DNA from: an uncultured Planctomycetaceae bacterium
Lineage (GTDB): Bacteria; Planctomycetota; Planctomycetia; Pirellulales; Thermoguttaceae
DNA: 5,957 bases
Direction: 5' to 3'
NCBI GenBank assembly: GCA_947307005.1
Contig: CAMZHY010000252.1
Span: forward strand, 1-5,957
In this document: in pieces, positions 5,274-5,957 of the stretch
Position numbering within the stretch: position 1 is the first letter of the stretch
How the letters are laid out: each line of letters starts with the position of its first letter
The notes under the pieces: generated by a model
The model's database searches: none
What the model was told of the DNA's origin: nothing
Seen by the model: the letters and a program-made list of their open reading frames with translations, nothing else
Position numbers and translations under genes: made by a program

Positions 5274-5957
5274 ATGAGAAGCGGAATTATTAAGAGTTTA
5301 CTATTTACGTTCACGGTTTTTGCCATGATTTCAAATACAAACGGCGTTAAAGCGGACGACGACGGAATCGCGTTTTCCGACGACGCGTCGGGCTTCGTGT
5401 CGCTCGGCGAGGCGATTCCCGACGCTATCTTGGAGATTCGATATTACACGACCCACAACTTCATCGGCGATCGTATCGACGGCTATGAAGAACCCATCGC
5501 TCTGATGACGAAGGAGGGCGCCGCCGCGCTCAAAAAGGTTAGCGACGAGCTTAAAACGAAGGGGTACAGACTCAAAATCTACGACGCCTATCGGCCTCAG
5601 CGCGCCGTGTCTCATTTTGTGAAATGGTCCCGCGACGCCGAAGACGTGAGAATGAAGGAATACTTTTATCCGGAACTGGATAAGAGCCTTCTATTCCCTC
5701 AAGGCTATATCGCCGAACATTCCGGTCATACTCGCGGCAGCACGGTCGATCTGACGCTCTTCGACATGAAGAAGGGCAAAGAGGTCGACATGGGCGGAAC
5801 CTTCGATTATATGGGCGAATTGAGCCACCCCGACTATAAAGGGATTACGGAGGAACAGTACGCCAACCGCATGCTCCTGCGCGAGACGATGATAAAGCAT
5901 GGGTTTAGCCCGATCCTCGAGGAATGGTGGCACTTTAAACTCAAGGACGAGCCGTAT
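5274..5957 (+). CDS. Exported D-alanyl-D-alanine dipeptidase, VanX/DdpX family (runs off right edge)
   Basis: The frame gives 228 residues without a stop at the window end. Peptidase family M15D members cleave the dipeptide D-Ala-D-Ala using zinc. Residues 1-26 (MRSGIIKSLLFTF to GVKA) form a signal peptide, placing the enzyme in the periplasm. The mature part shows the VanX set: Arg107 in DAYRP (VanX Arg71), zinc ligands His152 and Asp159 in SGHTRGSTVDLTL (VanX His116, Asp123), and EWWH with catalytic Glu217 and zinc ligand His220 (VanX Glu181, His184). VanX is about 202 residues, so only a short tail should be missing. It lies 109 nt downstream of the dihaem gene, behind a candidate terminator, with no clear promoter or strong Shine-Dalgarno (GAAAAAGACGGA precedes the ATG). 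No vanH- or vanA-like ligase gene is in the window, so peptidoglycan turnover or D-Ala recycling is a safer role than glycopeptide resistance. Confidence 0.93.
   Translation, partial: MRSGIIKSLLFTFTVFAMISNTNGVKADDDGIAFSDDASGFVSLGEAIPDAILEIRYYTTHNFIGDRIDGYEEPIALMTKEGAAALKKVSDELKTKGYRLKIYDAYRPQRAVSHFVKWSRDAEDVRMKEYFYPELDKSLLFPQGYIAEHSGHTRGSTVDLTLFDMKKGKEVDMGGTFDYMGELSHPDYKGITEEQYANRMLLRETMIKHGFSPILEEWWHFKLKDEPY

Noticed and set aside
5260..5293. Promoter TTGAAA with a downstream AT-rich box for the dipeptidase gene
   Set aside because: The -10 position would fall inside the coding region and force a start that deletes the signal peptide.
5274..5957. Vancomycin resistance cluster
   Set aside because: Only a VanX-type enzyme is visible. 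No VanH, VanA/B ligase or VanRS-like gene lies in the window, and the signal peptide is unlike classical VanX.

Overview
The window looks like a chromosomal segment of a member of the Planctomycetota. The main reason is a pair of DUF1559 proteins with the typical planctomycete N-terminus: a prepilin-type GFTLVELLVVIAIIGIL segment followed by LLPAVQAAREAARRMQC and NNLKQLGLA. These proteins occur in very large paralogous families in that phylum. The neighbouring NPCBM/NEW2 plus haem c plus beta-propeller protein is also planctomycete in style. Placement below phylum (for example Pirellulales-like) would be a guess.

Layout: bases 1-244 (minus strand) hold the first 81 codons of a DUF1559 gene that runs off the left edge. 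Its 321-base upstream region contains a near-consensus sigma70-type promoter, a stem-loop in the presumed leader, A/T tracts, and a perfect 15-bp inverted repeat that closes the next gene. Bases 566-1738 (minus) hold a complete 390-residue DUF1559 paralogue; its N-terminus matches the partial copy at 75 of 81 residues. A 354-base divergent intergenic region (1739-2092) carries outward-facing -10 boxes for the DUF1559 gene and for the large plus-strand gene.

Bases 2093-5164 (plus) encode a 1023-residue exported protein. In order it has a signal peptide, an NPCBM/NEW2 domain, a charged helical linker, a TolB/PD40-type propeller related to the middle domain of the hydrazine synthase alpha subunit, and a C-terminal segment with two CXXCH haem c motifs. 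A candidate intrinsic terminator follows. Bases 5274-5957 (plus) encode a nearly complete exported D-Ala-D-Ala dipeptidase of the VanX/DdpX type, cut by the right edge just after its last catalytic residue.

All four genes encode envelope-associated or exported proteins: two pilin-like membrane-anchored proteins, a periplasmic dihaem protein, and a periplasmic peptidoglycan-dipeptide hydrolase. Nothing shows that they form one pathway, and each appears to have its own transcription signals. The most unusual item is the NPCBM-propeller-dihaem fusion. I see no tRNA, rRNA, CRISPR array, insertion sequence or phage gene.
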